Assembly (NCBI GenBank): GCA_965204165.1
Contig: OZ241969.1
Location: forward strand, 4,030,001-4,094,000
DNA: 64,000 bases
Source of the DNA: VYFG01 sp965204165
Lineage (GTDB): Bacteria; Pseudomonadota; Gammaproteobacteria; Arenicellales; Poriferihabitantaceae
Direction of reading: 5' to 3'
In this document: one piece after another, positions 7,738-18,021 of the stretch
Layout of the letters: every line of letters starts with the position of its first letter
Position numbering within the stretch: position 1 is the first letter of the stretch
Made by a program: the position numbers and the translations under genes
Notes under the pieces: model-generated
The model's input: the letters and a program-made list of their open reading frames with translations, nothing else
Told to the model about the DNA's origin: nothing
Databases searched by the model: none

Positions 7738-9345
7738 TCAAAACTCCCGGGTGGTGTGGAACGTAACATCCGGCCACCGCTCCGCCACAAGCCGGAGATT
7801 GGCGCGGTTGGGTGCGATGTAGGCCAGCGTTTCATGGCCGTCCACGGCGAGGTATTGCTCGTTCCTCCTGCGGAACTCGGCGGCCGTCTTCTCATCCGGG
7901 AATGACAGCCAGCGGGCGGTGGAAACCGGTACCGCCTCGAAACCGCAATCCACGTTGTACTCGGTCTTCAGCCGGTGGGCCACGACGTCGAACTGGAGGA
8001 TGCCGACGGCACCCAGGATCAGGTCATTGTTGATGAGGGGTTTGAACACCTGGGTGGCGCCTTCCTCACTGAGCTGGACTAGCCCCTTATGCAGCGCCTT
8101 TGCCCGGAGCGGATCCTTCAGACGGACCCGGCGGAACAATTCCGGGGCGAAGTTGGGTATCCCGGTGAACTTGAGCTCCTCGCCCTCCGTGAAGGTGTCT
8201 CCGATCTGGATGGTGCCGTGGTTGTGCAGTCCCAGGATATCCCCGGCCCAGGCCACTTGCGCCTGATCCCTGCGGTCGGCAAGGAACGTGTGTGCGTTGT
8301 GCACCGTCATCTGCTTGCCCGTGCGCACCTGGCGGACCTTCATGCCGCGGTCGAACCGCCCGGATGTGATCCGCAGGAAGGCCACGCGGTCATGATGGGC
8401 CGGGTCCATGTTGGCCTGAATCTTGAAGACAAAGCCGGTGAACTTCCCCTCCGTGGCGGCGACTTCCCTGGAATCCGCGGCCCGGTGCCGGGGTGACGGC
8501 GCATGCTCGACGAAATTGTCCATCAGCTCATCGGTGCCCAGGCGGTTGAGGGCGGACCCGAAAAACACCGGCGTCTGCCGCCCGGCCAGGTACATCGCGG
8601 GATCGAACCGCTCACTGGCGCCCCGGACCAGGTCGATTTCCTCGCGCAACGACCCGGCAAGATCGCCCACGGCACTGTCCACTTCCCCGTTGTCAATGCC
8701 CCGGATCAGGCGGTCCGCCTCGAGTCCGCCCCGCCCCGCGAACAGGTGGACGGTGTCGTCGTACAAGCGGTACACGCCAACGAAGGACTTGCCGATCCCG
8801 ATGGGCCAGCTCATGGGCGCGCAGTGGATCTTCAGCACCTCCTCCACCTCGTCCATGACCTCGATGGGATCCCGCCCTTCCCGGTCGAGCTTGTTGACGA
8901 AGGTCATGATCGGTGTATCCCGCAGCCGGCAGACTTCCATCAGCTTGATGGTGCGCTCCTCGACGCCCTTGGCGATGTCGATCACCATCAGGGCGGAATC
9001 CACCGCGGTGAGCGTGCGATAGGTGTCCTCGGAGAAGTCGGCGTGCCCCGGGGTGTCCAGCAGGTTGACGACACGTCCCCCGTAGGGAAACTGCATCACG
9101 GAGGAAGTGACGGAGATTCCCCGCTTCTTCTCCAGTTCCATCCAGTCGGACACCGCGTGGCGGCTGCTCTTGCGGGCCTTGACCGTGCCCGCCAGCTGGA
9201 TCGCGCCGCCGTACTGCAGCAGGCGCTCCGTGAGGGTCGTCTTGCCGGCATCGGGGTGGGAGATGATGGCGAAGGTGCGCCTGTTGTTGATTTCACGGGC
9301 AAGATCGTTGTCCGCCACCTGCCTGTACTCCTGGTTGATACCCAT
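7738..9345 (-). CDS. prfC: peptide chain release factor 3 (RF3)
   Basis: Encodes 535 residues, close to the family length of ~529. The GTPase domain shows the P-loop SHPDAGKTTL, a switch region KKRGISVTSSV, DTPGHADF and NKLD, in that order. RF3 is the translational GTPase that recycles RF1/RF2 after peptide release. The ATG at 9345 (MGINQEYRQVADNDLAREI) was chosen because it matches the conserved start; upstream sequence in the same frame is not protein-like and overlaps the divergent ABC operon promoter region. Confidence 0.96.
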   Translation of the reverse strand: MGINQEYRQVADNDLAREINNRRTFAIISHPDAGKTTLTERLLQYGGAIQLAGTVKARKSSRHAVSDWMELEKKRGISVTSSVMQFPYGGRVVNLLDTPGHADFSEDTYRTLTAVDSALMVIDIAKGVEERTIKLMEVCRLRDTPIMTFVNKLDREGRDPIEVMDEVEEVLKIHCAPMSWPIGIGKSFVGVYRLYDDTVHLFAGRGGLEADRLIRGIDNGEVDSAVGDLAGSLREEIDLVRGASERFDPAMYLAGRQTPVFFGSALNRLGTDELMDNFVEHAPSPRHRAADSREVAATEGKFTGFVFKIQANMDPAHHDRVAFLRITSGRFDRGMKVRQVRTGKQMTVHNAHTFLADRRDQAQVAWAGDILGLHNHGTIQIGDTFTEGEELKFTGIPNFAPELFRRVRLKDPLRAKALHKGLVQLSEEGATQVFKPLINNDLILGAVGILQFDVVAHRLKTEYNVDCGFEAVPVSTARWLSFPDEKTAAEFRRRNEQYLAVDGHETLAYIAPNRANLRLVAERWPDVTFHTTREF

Positions 9346-9610
9346 CGGAAGAACCGTATCGGTATGGATAAAATGGCGCGCAAGTTTACCCGAAATCGGC
9401 TCCAGTGACCCAACCGGGGAAACCGCGCCCCCGGGCCGCGCATGGCTCCTGACTTGTCCCCACAGTCCGGTCCGGCGGATGGCCTGTGATATGCTTTCCA
9501 CGATCACGGCCGGGTGCCGGTCCTGCCACCCTGGGCATGCCTCGGGATTGCGACCGGGAATCATCGCCAAACGGCGCCCGGGAAACCCAACCACGGAACC
9601 GACAACAGCC

Positions 9611-11332
9611 ATGCAGACACCGTCTCCCGATCATTGCGACAATCCGGATTCCGCTCTACATCCCTTTGATTTTCAATTCAATTCCGGGAAACTCCGGTTG
9701 CGGAACCATCTCATCGCCCTGGCAGCGGCCGCGGGCCTCGGCATTGGCGCCATGGCCCAGGCGGACACGCCATCTCACCATCCCCTGACAGGAGAGGAAC
9801 TGTCCGAAACCCAGACATTCACCTACCGGATGCTGGATGAGGCACCGACCCTGGATCCCCAGTTGAACCAGGATTCGGAAGGGTTCGACATCCTGCGCGA
9901 CCTGTTCGAGGGGCTCATGAACCAGGGTCCGAACGGAGAACTGGTTCCCGGAGTCGCCGAGCGGTTCGCTTCGTCCAACGGAAACCGGACGTTCACGTTC
10001 CACCTGAGAGACAACGCGAAATGGTCCAACGGCGATCCCGTGACCGCCCGGGACTTCGTCTACGCATGGCGACGCGCCGCTGACCCGGCCGTCGGCTCCC
10101 CCTACGCCTGGTACGTCGAACTGGCCGGGGTCATGAACGCCAGCGCAATCCAGGCCGGGGACATGCCGCCGGAAGCCCTGGGGGTCAAGGCACTGGATCC
10201 GCATACCCTGCAGGTCGACCTCGACCGTCCCGTGCCCTATTTTGCCGAAATGACGACCTATGCAACGTTCTTCCCGGCGCACCGGCCCACCATCGAAGCC
10301 CACGGCATCGCCTGGACGCGCCCCGGGAACCTGGTCTCGAACGGAGCCTACGTACTCGCGGAGCATGTGCCGAACGAGTACCATGCACGCACGCGCAATC
10401 CCCATTACTGGGACAACGAAAGCACGATCATCGAAAGGGTCACCGGCCTGGTGGTCAACGACGAACACCAGGCATTGACCCGGTATTTTGCCGATGAGGT
10501 AGACCGAACCGGGATTCCGGCCGGGCAGTTTCCGAACCTGAAGGAAGAGTACCCGGATCAGACCCACTCGATGCCGGCGCTCTGCACGTACTACTACACC
10601 ATCAACCATACCGAAACCGGTCACCCGGCCCTGCGTGACCGCCGCGTCCGGAGCGCCCTTTCCTATGCCTTTGACCGCGACATCATCGTCAGCAGCCTGC
10701 TGAAAGGCGGCCAGGCTCCGGCCTACAACTTCACCCATCCGGCGACCGCGGGCTTCGACCCGCCCGTGCCGGATTACGCGCACATGACCCAGACGGAACG
10801 GGACGAGGCCGCTCGGGAACTATTTGCCGCCGCAGGCTATGGACCGGAAAACCCGCTCCAACTCTCCCTGATCTACAACACGTCGGAGTCCCACAAGAAG
10901 ATCGCCACCGTCATGTCGCAGATGTGGAAACAGAAACTCGGGATCGATATCAAGCTGTCCAATTTCGAGTGGAAAACCTACCTTGTGCGCCGCAAGCACC
11001 AGGAGTTCGACCTGTCGCGGGCCGGCTGGTGCGGGGACTACAACGAGGCCTCGACGTTCCTGGACATACTGACCAGTTCGTCCGGCGCAAACGACGGGAA
11101 GTTCATGAATGCCAGGGTGGATGAACTGATGGAGCAGTCAAGGACCCTGGATGACCCCACCCCGAACTACCGGGAAGTGGAATCCATCCTCGCCTCGGAG
11201 ATGGCGATCATTCCCATCTACCATTACACGAGCGTGTTCATGCTCAAGCCCGACATCCGGGGATGGCCCTTCGGCAATGTCCAGAACAACTGGTACTCCA
11301 AGGATCTCTACCGGGTGAAAAGCGCCCGCTGA
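9611..11332 (+). CDS. peptide ABC transporter substrate-binding protein (OppA/DppA type)
   Basis: Encodes 573 residues of the SBP_bac_5 family. Typical segments are LDEAPTLDPQL, FEGLMN, FHLRDNAKWSNGDPVTARDFVYAWRR and ALSYAFDRDII. The signal peptide core (LIALAAAAGLGIGAMAQA) begins about 35 residues in; a TTG at 9698 would give a more usual short signal peptide, so the ATG at 9611 is tentative. It is the first gene of an operon with two permeases and two ATPases, and would bind oligopeptides in the periplasm; the close match to OppA in the HLRDNAKWSNGDPVTA region favours peptides over nickel. Confidence 0.92.
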   Translation: MQTPSPDHCDNPDSALHPFDFQFNSGKLRLRNHLIALAAAAGLGIGAMAQADTPSHHPLTGEELSETQTFTYRMLDEAPTLDPQLNQDSEGFDILRDLFEGLMNQGPNGELVPGVAERFASSNGNRTFTFHLRDNAKWSNGDPVTARDFVYAWRRAADPAVGSPYAWYVELAGVMNASAIQAGDMPPEALGVKALDPHTLQVDLDRPVPYFAEMTTYATFFPAHRPTIEAHGIAWTRPGNLVSNGAYVLAEHVPNEYHARTRNPHYWDNESTIIERVTGLVVNDEHQALTRYFADEVDRTGIPAGQFPNLKEEYPDQTHSMPALCTYYYTINHTETGHPALRDRRVRSALSYAFDRDIIVSSLLKGGQAPAYNFTHPATAGFDPPVPDYAHMTQTERDEAARELFAAAGYGPENPLQLSLIYNTSESHKKIATVMSQMWKQKLGIDIKLSNFEWKTYLVRRKHQEFDLSRAGWCGDYNEASTFLDILTSSSGANDGKFMNARVDELMEQSRTLDDPTPNYREVESILASEMAIIPIYHYTSVFMLKPDIRGWPFGNVQNNWYSKDLYRVKSAR

Positions 11333-11350
11333 ACCCGGCTCCCGGGGAAT

Positions 11351-12274
11351 ATGCTCCACTACACGCTCAAGCGGATCGCCATCGCAGTACCGACCATCCT
11401 GATCCTCATCGTCCTGTCCTTCGCCCTGATGCATTCGGCCCCGGGCAGCCCGTTCACCGGGGAGCGCCCCCTGCCCCCCGAGATCCTCGCCAACCTCGAG
11501 GCCAAGTACGGCCTTGACCGGTCCTTTCCGGAGCAGGTGGCCCGGTATGTCTGGAATATCGTCACAGATTTCGACTTCGGTCCTTCCTACAGCTACCAGG
11601 ACCGCACGGTGAACGAGATCATCGCGCAGGGGTTTCCCGTGACGCTGACCTACGGCTCCCTTGCGTTCCTTTTCAGCATACTCGCCGGAACCGGACTTGG
11701 CATCGCCGCGGCGGTTTACCGCAAGACCTGGCTCGACAGCCTGGCCGTCGGCGTGTCCGTGGGTGCGCAAGTGTTGCCCAATTTCATCATGGCCCCGATC
11801 CTGGTGCTGATCTTCACCCTGTGGCTGGGCTGGCTCCCGGGCGGCGGCTGGCAGGGCGGCCAGTGGCCCTACCTGATCATGCCGGTCATCGCCCTGGCGA
11901 CCAGTTTCATGGCGTCCATCGCCCGGATTACCCGCTCCTCGATGATCGAGACGCTCAACTCGGACTTCATCCTGACGGCACGGTCTAAGGGACTGCCCTT
12001 CCGGCGGGTGGTGATCAGGCATGCGTTGAAACCCGCCCTGCTGCCGGTCATTTCCTATCTCGGCCCAACCTTCGTCGGCCTGATCACCGGGTCGGTGGTG
12101 ATCGACATCTACTTCTCCACCGGAGGCATCGGTCAGCATTTCGTCAATGCCGCCATCAACCGCGACTATCCCCTGATCATGGGCGTGACGATACTCACCG
12201 GGATCCTGACCGTGCTGTTCAACCTGCTCGTGGACATACTCTATGTCTGGATTGATCCAAGAATCCGGTACTAG
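11351..12274 (+). CDS. peptide ABC transporter permease (OppB type)
   Basis: Encodes 307 residues with six predicted membrane helices. The N-terminus MLHYTLKRIAIAVPTILILI is typical of OppB/DppB, and the cytoplasmic coupling loop (EAA motif) is seen as ARSKGLPFRRVVIRHAL near residue 210. It starts 18 bases after the binding-protein gene and pairs with the OppC-type permease 21 bases downstream. OppB-type subunits form half of the inner-membrane channel. Confidence 0.94.
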   Translation: MLHYTLKRIAIAVPTILILIVLSFALMHSAPGSPFTGERPLPPEILANLEAKYGLDRSFPEQVARYVWNIVTDFDFGPSYSYQDRTVNEIIAQGFPVTLTYGSLAFLFSILAGTGLGIAAAVYRKTWLDSLAVGVSVGAQVLPNFIMAPILVLIFTLWLGWLPGGGWQGGQWPYLIMPVIALATSFMASIARITRSSMIETLNSDFILTARSKGLPFRRVVIRHALKPALLPVISYLGPTFVGLITGSVVIDIYFSTGGIGQHFVNAAINRDYPLIMGVTILTGILTVLFNLLVDILYVWIDPRIRY

Positions 12275-12295
12275 CCGAAGCCGGATTTCCCGACC

Positions 12296-13210
12296 ATGCT
12301 GACGATTCGGATCGGGCAGGATTCTTTACCGGAGGCCGGACCCGGACGGTCCCTCTGGCAGGATGCGCGCGGACGCGTCGCCAGGAACCCGGTCGCGATG
12401 ACCAGCCTCGCCGCCCTGGTCCTCGTCGGCGCGTTTGCCGTCCTCGGCCCGTCGTTCTCCGGCTGGTCGACTGAGGACATCAACTGGAACGTGCTCGGCA
12501 ATGTCGAGTCCGCCGGACGGCCGTCCCTCGATTCCGGCCACTACTTCGGCACCGACCAGTTGGGGCGGGACCTGTTCGTGCGCACGGCCCACGGGGTGCG
12601 CATCTCCCTGATGGTCGGCATCGTCGGGGCACTGATCGCCATCGTGGTCGGCACCCTGTACGGCACGATTGCGGGCTATTTCGGCGGACGCACGGACAGC
12701 ATCATGATGCGGATCGTGGACGTGTTCATGTCGATCCCCTACATGTTCGTCCTGATCATTCTCCTGGTGATGTTCGGCCACTCCATCATCCTGCTGTTCG
12801 TGGGGATCGGGCTGGTATCATGGCTCGACATGGCCCGGATCGTCCGGGGCCAGACGCTCACCATCAAGAACCGGGAATACGTCGAAAGCGCCGTTGTGAT
12901 CGGCGTGCCGGCCCCGCTGATCATCTTCAGGCACATCCTGCCGAACCTGCTGGGAGTCGTGATCGTCTATGCCACACTGCTGATTCCCAACATGATCATC
13001 TTCGAAAGCTTCATCAGCTTTCTCGGACTCGGCATCCAGGAACCCAACACCTCCCTGGGGGTGCTGATCAGTGAGGGAGCCGCCCAGATGCGATACGGCG
13101 TCCTGTGGCAGCTTGGCTTTCCGCTGGTGTTCTTCATTGTCATCCAGTTCGGGTTTTTCTTTCTGGGAGATGGGATTCGCGATGCGCTCGACCCCAAGGA
13201 CCGACACTGA
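12296..13210 (+). CDS. peptide ABC transporter permease (OppC type)
   Basis: Encodes 304 residues. It has the OppC N-terminal cytosolic segment (SLWQDARGRVARNPVAM) before the first helix, the periplasmic HYFGTDQLGRDLFVR motif, and the coupling loop ESAVVIGVPAPLIIFRHILPN. It overlaps the downstream ATPase gene, whose start lies inside its last codons, so the three genes are probably translationally coupled. Confidence 0.94.
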   Translation: MLTIRIGQDSLPEAGPGRSLWQDARGRVARNPVAMTSLAALVLVGAFAVLGPSFSGWSTEDINWNVLGNVESAGRPSLDSGHYFGTDQLGRDLFVRTAHGVRISLMVGIVGALIAIVVGTLYGTIAGYFGGRTDSIMMRIVDVFMSIPYMFVLIILLVMFGHSIILLFVGIGLVSWLDMARIVRGQTLTIKNREYVESAVVIGVPAPLIIFRHILPNLLGVVIVYATLLIPNMIIFESFISFLGLGIQEPNTSLGVLISEGAAQMRYGVLWQLGFPLVFFIVIQFGFFFLGDGIRDALDPKDRH

Positions 13211-14171
13211 GCAGGCGCTGCTGGCCATCCGGGAGCTCTCGGTGACCTTCAATACGCCGGGAGGCCCGATCCGGGCCGTCGATGGCGTCAGCCTCGATGT
13301 GCATCCCGGCGAAGTACTCGCCGTCGTCGGGGAGAGCGGTTCGGGCAAGAGCCAGACGGCGCTTGCGGTGACGGGGCTGCTGGCCGCAAACGGCGCGGCG
13401 GAGGGATCCATTCAATGGCACCGGTCGGAAATACTCGGCCTGCCCGAACACCGGCTCGCCCGCCTGCGCGCCGACGAGATTGCCATGGTCTTCCAGAATC
13501 CCATGACCTCCCTCAATCCCTACCTGCGGGTCTCAGGCCAGATGATGGAAGGGATGATGCTGCACGGCAGGATGACAAGGCCGGAGGCCAGGGCCGCCAG
13601 TATCGAAATGCTCGAATCCGTTCAGATCGCGGATGCCGCATCCCGGATCGACCGGTATCCCCACGAGTTCTCCGGAGGCATGCTGCAGCGGATCATGATC
13701 GCCATGTCCCTGCTTCGCCGGCCGCGCCTCCTGATCGCCGACGAACCGACGACCGCGCTGGATGTCACGGTGCAGATGCAGATCGTCCGGCTGCTCGAGG
13801 ATGTCCCCCGGAAATTCGGCACCGCCATCATGCTGATCACCCACGATCTCGGCCTGGTCGCAAGCATCAGCGACCGGATCGCGATCATGTACAGCGGCCG
13901 GATCATGGAGATCGGTTACACCGAGGAAGTGTTCTCCCGTCCCCGCCATCCGTATACCCGGGCATTGCTGGAGGCAGTGCCGAGGCTCGACCGGGACGAG
14001 GCGGAGCTGCAGGGCATCGCGGGAGAGCCTCCCGACCCGGCGGTACGGATACCGGGGTGCCCGTTCCATACCCGGTGCGCACACCGATTGTCGCAATGCG
14101 CCGACATCCGGCCCCCGATGGACGGCGCCGGCGGGCACTTCCATGCCTGCCATCTGTCCCTGGCACCATGA
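13182..14171 (+). CDS. peptide ABC transporter ATP-binding protein (OppD type)
   Basis: Encodes 329 residues. The nucleotide-binding motifs are GESGSGKSQT (Walker A), a signature EFSGGMLQR, and LLIADEPTTALD (Walker B). The C-terminal oligopeptide/dipeptide extension with Cys residues (CPFHTRCAHRLSQC) is characteristic of OppD/DppD and can carry a small Fe-S cluster. The ATG at 13182 overlaps oppC by 29 bases; no other start gives the expected length. It forms a heterodimer with the next gene product. Confidence 0.94.
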   Translation: MRSTPRTDTEQALLAIRELSVTFNTPGGPIRAVDGVSLDVHPGEVLAVVGESGSGKSQTALAVTGLLAANGAAEGSIQWHRSEILGLPEHRLARLRADEIAMVFQNPMTSLNPYLRVSGQMMEGMMLHGRMTRPEARAASIEMLESVQIADAASRIDRYPHEFSGGMLQRIMIAMSLLRRPRLLIADEPTTALDVTVQMQIVRLLEDVPRKFGTAIMLITHDLGLVASISDRIAIMYSGRIMEIGYTEEVFSRPRHPYTRALLEAVPRLDRDEAELQGIAGEPPDPAVRIPGCPFHTRCAHRLSQCADIRPPMDGAGGHFHACHLSLAP

Positions 14172-15160
14172 ATCCGCTGCTCCAGGTTGAAAACCTGACC
14201 GTCAGGTTTCCCCTCAGGGGAAGCCGGCGGTTCGGCCGGCATGAACCGGAGCATATAATCGCACTCGACGGGGTCTCGCTCGATCTTCGCGAACGGGAAA
14301 CGCTGGGCATCGTCGGCGAAAGCGGCTCCGGGAAAACCACCCTCGCCAGGGCCGTCGTTGGAACGGCCCCGATCCGGGATGGACGGGTACTGTGGCGGGG
14401 GTCGGACCTGTCCGGGGCCAGCCCGGCGTCAAGGCGGCAGGTCAGGAGGGAGATGTCCATGATCTTCCAGAACCCGCTGGCCTCGCTCAATCCCTGCATG
14501 ACGGTCGGGCAGATCATCGCGGAACCCTGCCGGATTCATGAACCGAAGGCATCCGGGGCAGAGATCCGGAAAAAGGTGGACGAGGCCATGGAATGGGTCG
14601 GCCTCACGCCCGGGATGGCGAACCGCTATCCCCATGAATTCTCCGGCGGGCAATGCCAGCGGGTGGGCATCGCCCGTGCGCTGATATCCAGACCGAAACT
14701 CATGATCTGCGACGAACCGGTCGCCTCCCTCGATGTGTCCATCCGCGCCCAGATCGTCAACCTGCTGGGGCAGCTGCAGGAGGAATTCGGAATTTCGCTG
14801 ATCATGATCTCCCACGACCTCAGTGTCATCAGGCATATTTCCCACCGGATTCTGGTCATGTACCTAGGCAATGTGATGGAAACGGTGAGTTCGGGACACC
14901 TCCTCGAGTCGAGCCGCCATCCCTATACCCGCACCCTGATCGAGTCCGTGCCGGTGCCGGATCCGAAGATCCAGAAATCGAGGAGGGGACCGCTCATCCT
15001 GGGTGATCCCCCTTCCATGAAAAACCCGCCCCCCGGCTGCAGGTTTGCAACCAGATGCCCGATCGCCCGCGAGGATTGCGCCACCTCCCGGCCGGCGCTC
15101 CTCCGGACCGGGCCCGACCACTGGCTGGCATGCCCTCATTCGGAAAAAGCCCAGGCATGA
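14168..15160 (+). CDS. peptide ABC transporter ATP-binding protein (OppF type)
   Basis: Encodes 330 residues. Walker A GESGSGKTTL, signature EFSGGQCQR and Walker B LMICDEPVASLD are in the right order; the C-terminal extension contains CRFATRCPIAREDC-like cysteine spacing typical of OppF/DppF. It starts by an ATGA overlap with the OppD gene and ends the importer operon. With OppD it would power peptide uptake. Confidence 0.94.
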   Translation: MNPLLQVENLTVRFPLRGSRRFGRHEPEHIIALDGVSLDLRERETLGIVGESGSGKTTLARAVVGTAPIRDGRVLWRGSDLSGASPASRRQVRREMSMIFQNPLASLNPCMTVGQIIAEPCRIHEPKASGAEIRKKVDEAMEWVGLTPGMANRYPHEFSGGQCQRVGIARALISRPKLMICDEPVASLDVSIRAQIVNLLGQLQEEFGISLIMISHDLSVIRHISHRILVMYLGNVMETVSSGHLLESSRHPYTRTLIESVPVPDPKIQKSRRGPLILGDPPSMKNPPPGCRFATRCPIAREDCATSRPALLRTGPDHWLACPHSEKAQA

Positions 15161-15272
15161 TTCCGGTTCCGATGTTATCTTCCGGCCCGATTTCAGCTTT
15201 CGGCCCGGTCAGTGGCCGCTGCCCATGATTCTCCTCCTGCCATATTGAGCACCAGACACCATCCACCTTCCC

Positions 15273-17150
15273 ATGTCCCTGGTCTCACTGCATGACGTCT
15301 CCATCGCGTTTGGCGCCCACAGGCTGCTGGACGGCGCCAACCTGGTGATCGGACCGAACGAGCGTATCGGGCTCCTCGGCCGGAACGGCGAAGGCAAGTC
15401 CACCCTGCTGGCCCTGATCGCGGGGAGGCTGCAGCCGGACGAAGGGGAGATCCGCCATGCCCCCGGGGTGGCCGTCACCCTGCTTGATCAGGCGCCGGAC
15501 CTTGCGGGTGACGAGTCCGTCTACGACGTGGTGGCGGGCGGGCTGGGGGAGATCGGCAGGGACCTTGCGGAATACCACCACGTTGTCACCCGTGACGATC
15601 TCCCGCATGAACGGAAGATGCGGCGCATGGAAGCGGTGCAGCAGCGGATTGACGCCGCGGACGGCTGGCGCATTCAGCAGCGGGTGGAAAAGGTGCTGAC
15701 CCGGCTGGCGATACCGGCGGACGAACCCGTGGGAACGCTGTCGGGCGGCTGGCAGCGGAGGGTGTCCCTGGCCCGGGCCCTCGTTTCCGAGCCCCGCCTG
15801 CTGCTGCTGGACGAGCCCACCAACCATCTCGACATCACGTCCATCGAATGGCTCGAAAACCAGATACTGAACTTCCAGGGTTCCGTGCTGTTCGTCACCC
15901 ACGACCGCGCATTCCTGACGAAGGTGGCCAACCGGATCATCGATCTCGACCGCGGCGATCTGCGGTCCTGGGCCGGCGGCTACGGGGACTACCTGCGAAG
16001 AAAGGCCGAACTCGAGGCCCAGGAAGCACGGCAGAACGCCGAATTCGACCGCAGGCTTCAGCAGGAAGAGGCATGGATCCGCCAAGGCATCGAGGCCCGC
16101 CGTACGCGCAACGAGGGCCGTGTCCGCGCCCTCATGAAAATGCGCGAGGAACGGAGTCGGCGGCGGGAGCGGCAGGGCAAGGCCAGATTGAAGCTCGACC
16201 ATGCCGCGCAAGGGGGCAGGCTGGTCATCGAGGCCAGGGACGTCACGTTTGCCCATGGAGACAAGACGATTGCCCGGGAATTTTCCACCCGGATTCTCCG
16301 GGGCGACCGGGTCGGCCTGATCGGCCCCAACGGGATCGGTAAGACCACGCTGATCCGGCTGCTCCTGGCAGAACAGGCGCCGGACAGCGGCCTTGTTCGC
16401 TTGGGGCACAGCCAGAAGGTCGCCTGGTTCGACCAGGGCCGCTCGCGGGTCGACCCCGACGCCACGGTGGTGGACGCCATCGGCGAAGGCCGGGAGAAGA
16501 TCACCATCGGCGGGCGGGACCGGCATGTCATTTCCTACCTGTCGGACTTCCTGTTCACGCCGGCCCGGGCAAGGTCCCCGGTGCGCAGCCTGTCCGGCGG
16601 GGAGCACGCCCGGGTGCTACTGGCGAAATTGTTCAGCAAACCCGCCAACCTCCTGGTCATGGACGAGCCCACGAACGACCTGGACATCGAGACCCTGGAA
16701 CTCCTGGAAGAGTTGCTGCTGGAATTCCGGGGCACCCTGCTCCTGGTGAGCCACGACCGGCAGTTCATGGACCAGGTGGTGACCAGCACCCTGGTGCTGG
16801 AAGGCGACGGTGTCATCCGGGAGTACGTCGGCGGCTACACCGACTGGGAGCGGCAGCGGCCGAAAACCGTTCCGGCCGAACCGGACATCCCCCGGGAACG
16901 TCCCCGGCAACCGCCGGAACGGGAGAAATCCAGGAAAAAGCCGGGCTACCGCGAACAGCAGGAACTGTCCGTGTTGCCGCAACGGATCGAGACCCTGGAG
17001 GAACGCCAGGCCGAACTCACGAACCTCGTGTCCGGGGGAGAATTCTATCGCCAGGACCAGGAGGCCGTGGCAACTACCCTGCGGGAACTCGACCGGGTCT
17101 CCGGGGAACTGGAGGAATGCTATCGGCGGTGGGAGGAACTGGAGTCCTGA
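15273..17150 (+). CDS. uup: ABC-F family ATPase Uup
   Basis: Encodes 625 residues with two ABC domains and no membrane helix. Domain 1 has GRNGEGKSTL, LSGGWQRR and LLLDEPTNHLD; domain 2 has GPNGIGKTTL, LSGGEHAR and LLVMDEPTNDLD. The DEPTNDLD variant and the basic, coiled-coil C-terminal region (after residue ~530) are Uup traits. Uup proteins act on ribosomes and affect precise excision of transposons. It lies 112 bases after the importer operon and is probably separate. Confidence 0.92.
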   Translation: MSLVSLHDVSIAFGAHRLLDGANLVIGPNERIGLLGRNGEGKSTLLALIAGRLQPDEGEIRHAPGVAVTLLDQAPDLAGDESVYDVVAGGLGEIGRDLAEYHHVVTRDDLPHERKMRRMEAVQQRIDAADGWRIQQRVEKVLTRLAIPADEPVGTLSGGWQRRVSLARALVSEPRLLLLDEPTNHLDITSIEWLENQILNFQGSVLFVTHDRAFLTKVANRIIDLDRGDLRSWAGGYGDYLRRKAELEAQEARQNAEFDRRLQQEEAWIRQGIEARRTRNEGRVRALMKMREERSRRRERQGKARLKLDHAAQGGRLVIEARDVTFAHGDKTIAREFSTRILRGDRVGLIGPNGIGKTTLIRLLLAEQAPDSGLVRLGHSQKVAWFDQGRSRVDPDATVVDAIGEGREKITIGGRDRHVISYLSDFLFTPARARSPVRSLSGGEHARVLLAKLFSKPANLLVMDEPTNDLDIETLELLEELLLEFRGTLLLVSHDRQFMDQVVTSTLVLEGDGVIREYVGGYTDWERQRPKTVPAEPDIPRERPRQPPEREKSRKKPGYREQQELSVLPQRIETLEERQAELTNLVSGGEFYRQDQEAVATTLRELDRVSGELEECYRRWEELES

Positions 17151-17159
17151 GGACCCGGT

Positions 17160-17933
17160 TCAGCCGTCCCGGGACAGGCAGATCACACCTGGCTGGCGGC
17201 CGTATTCCGGAATCCCCCGATGGCAGGATCGCCGGTAGCTGAAAAACCGATTCTCGTCCACGTAAGTGTCCGACGCGCTCCGGTCCAGCTGCAGGATTCC
17301 GGCGTGACGGAGTCGCCGCTCTATATAGGCCGGCAGATCGAAATGCACGCGACGGGTATCCGGATGGGACAGGAAACAGTCCTCGGCGTCCACCGGAGAC
17401 ATCTCAAGCAGTTGGTCACGGAAGTCCCCGCCCACCTCGTAACTCATCGGCTGGATGGCCGGGCCGACGGCGGCAGCGATCCGGCGCCGGTCAGTGAATG
17501 CCTCCATCGATTCGATGACCGCGTCCGTAATCCCCGCCAGCGCCCCCTTCCAGCCGACGTGGGCAGCGCCAACCACTCCCGGCGCGGAGAACAGAACCGG
17601 CGCGCAATCCGCACCCAACGCGCCGATGCAAACACCCCGGTCGGTAGTCACCAGGCCATCGGCCTCCTCCAGCGCCGCGGCATCCGTGTCCCTGCCGACC
17701 AACCGCACCCGTCGCCCATGCACCTGCCGGTTGGTGACCAGGCAGTGACCGTCCAGGGCCCGCACGACCCGCATCCGGTTCTCACGTACGCTTTCCGGGG
17801 AATCGCCGGCGTTAGGACTGCAGTTCAGTGATTCGAACGGACCGCCGGATGTCCCGCCCCTGCGGGTGAAGAAGCCATGCCGGATTCCCTGGACGGACTC
17901 CAGTACCGGGCTGGTGTCAAATTCGGGAGTCAA
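17160..17933 (-). CDS. pgeF: peptidoglycan editing factor / purine nucleoside phosphorylase YfiH family
   Basis: Encodes 257 residues of the multicopper-polyphenol-oxidase-like (YfiH) fold. The key zinc/catalytic elements are seen as QVHG (H), GADCAPVLF (C) and AAHVGWKG (H). Family members clean mis-incorporated serine from peptidoglycan precursors in E. coli and have purine nucleoside phosphorylase or adenosine deaminase activity in several bacteria. It converges on uup, with 9 bases between the stops. Confidence 0.9.
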   Translation of the reverse strand: MTPEFDTSPVLESVQGIRHGFFTRRGGTSGGPFESLNCSPNAGDSPESVRENRMRVVRALDGHCLVTNRQVHGRRVRLVGRDTDAAALEEADGLVTTDRGVCIGALGADCAPVLFSAPGVVGAAHVGWKGALAGITDAVIESMEAFTDRRRIAAAVGPAIQPMSYEVGGDFRDQLLEMSPVDAEDCFLSHPDTRRVHFDLPAYIERRLRHAGILQLDRSASDTYVDENRFFSYRRSCHRGIPEYGRQPGVICLSRDG

Positions 17934-18021
17934 GGTTTCCTGTCGATTCTTTCATGGGGCGCATTGTAACCTTCATTGAACAAGGGTCACCGATGTGCAG
18001 GACCGGGCAAAGGTCGGGGAT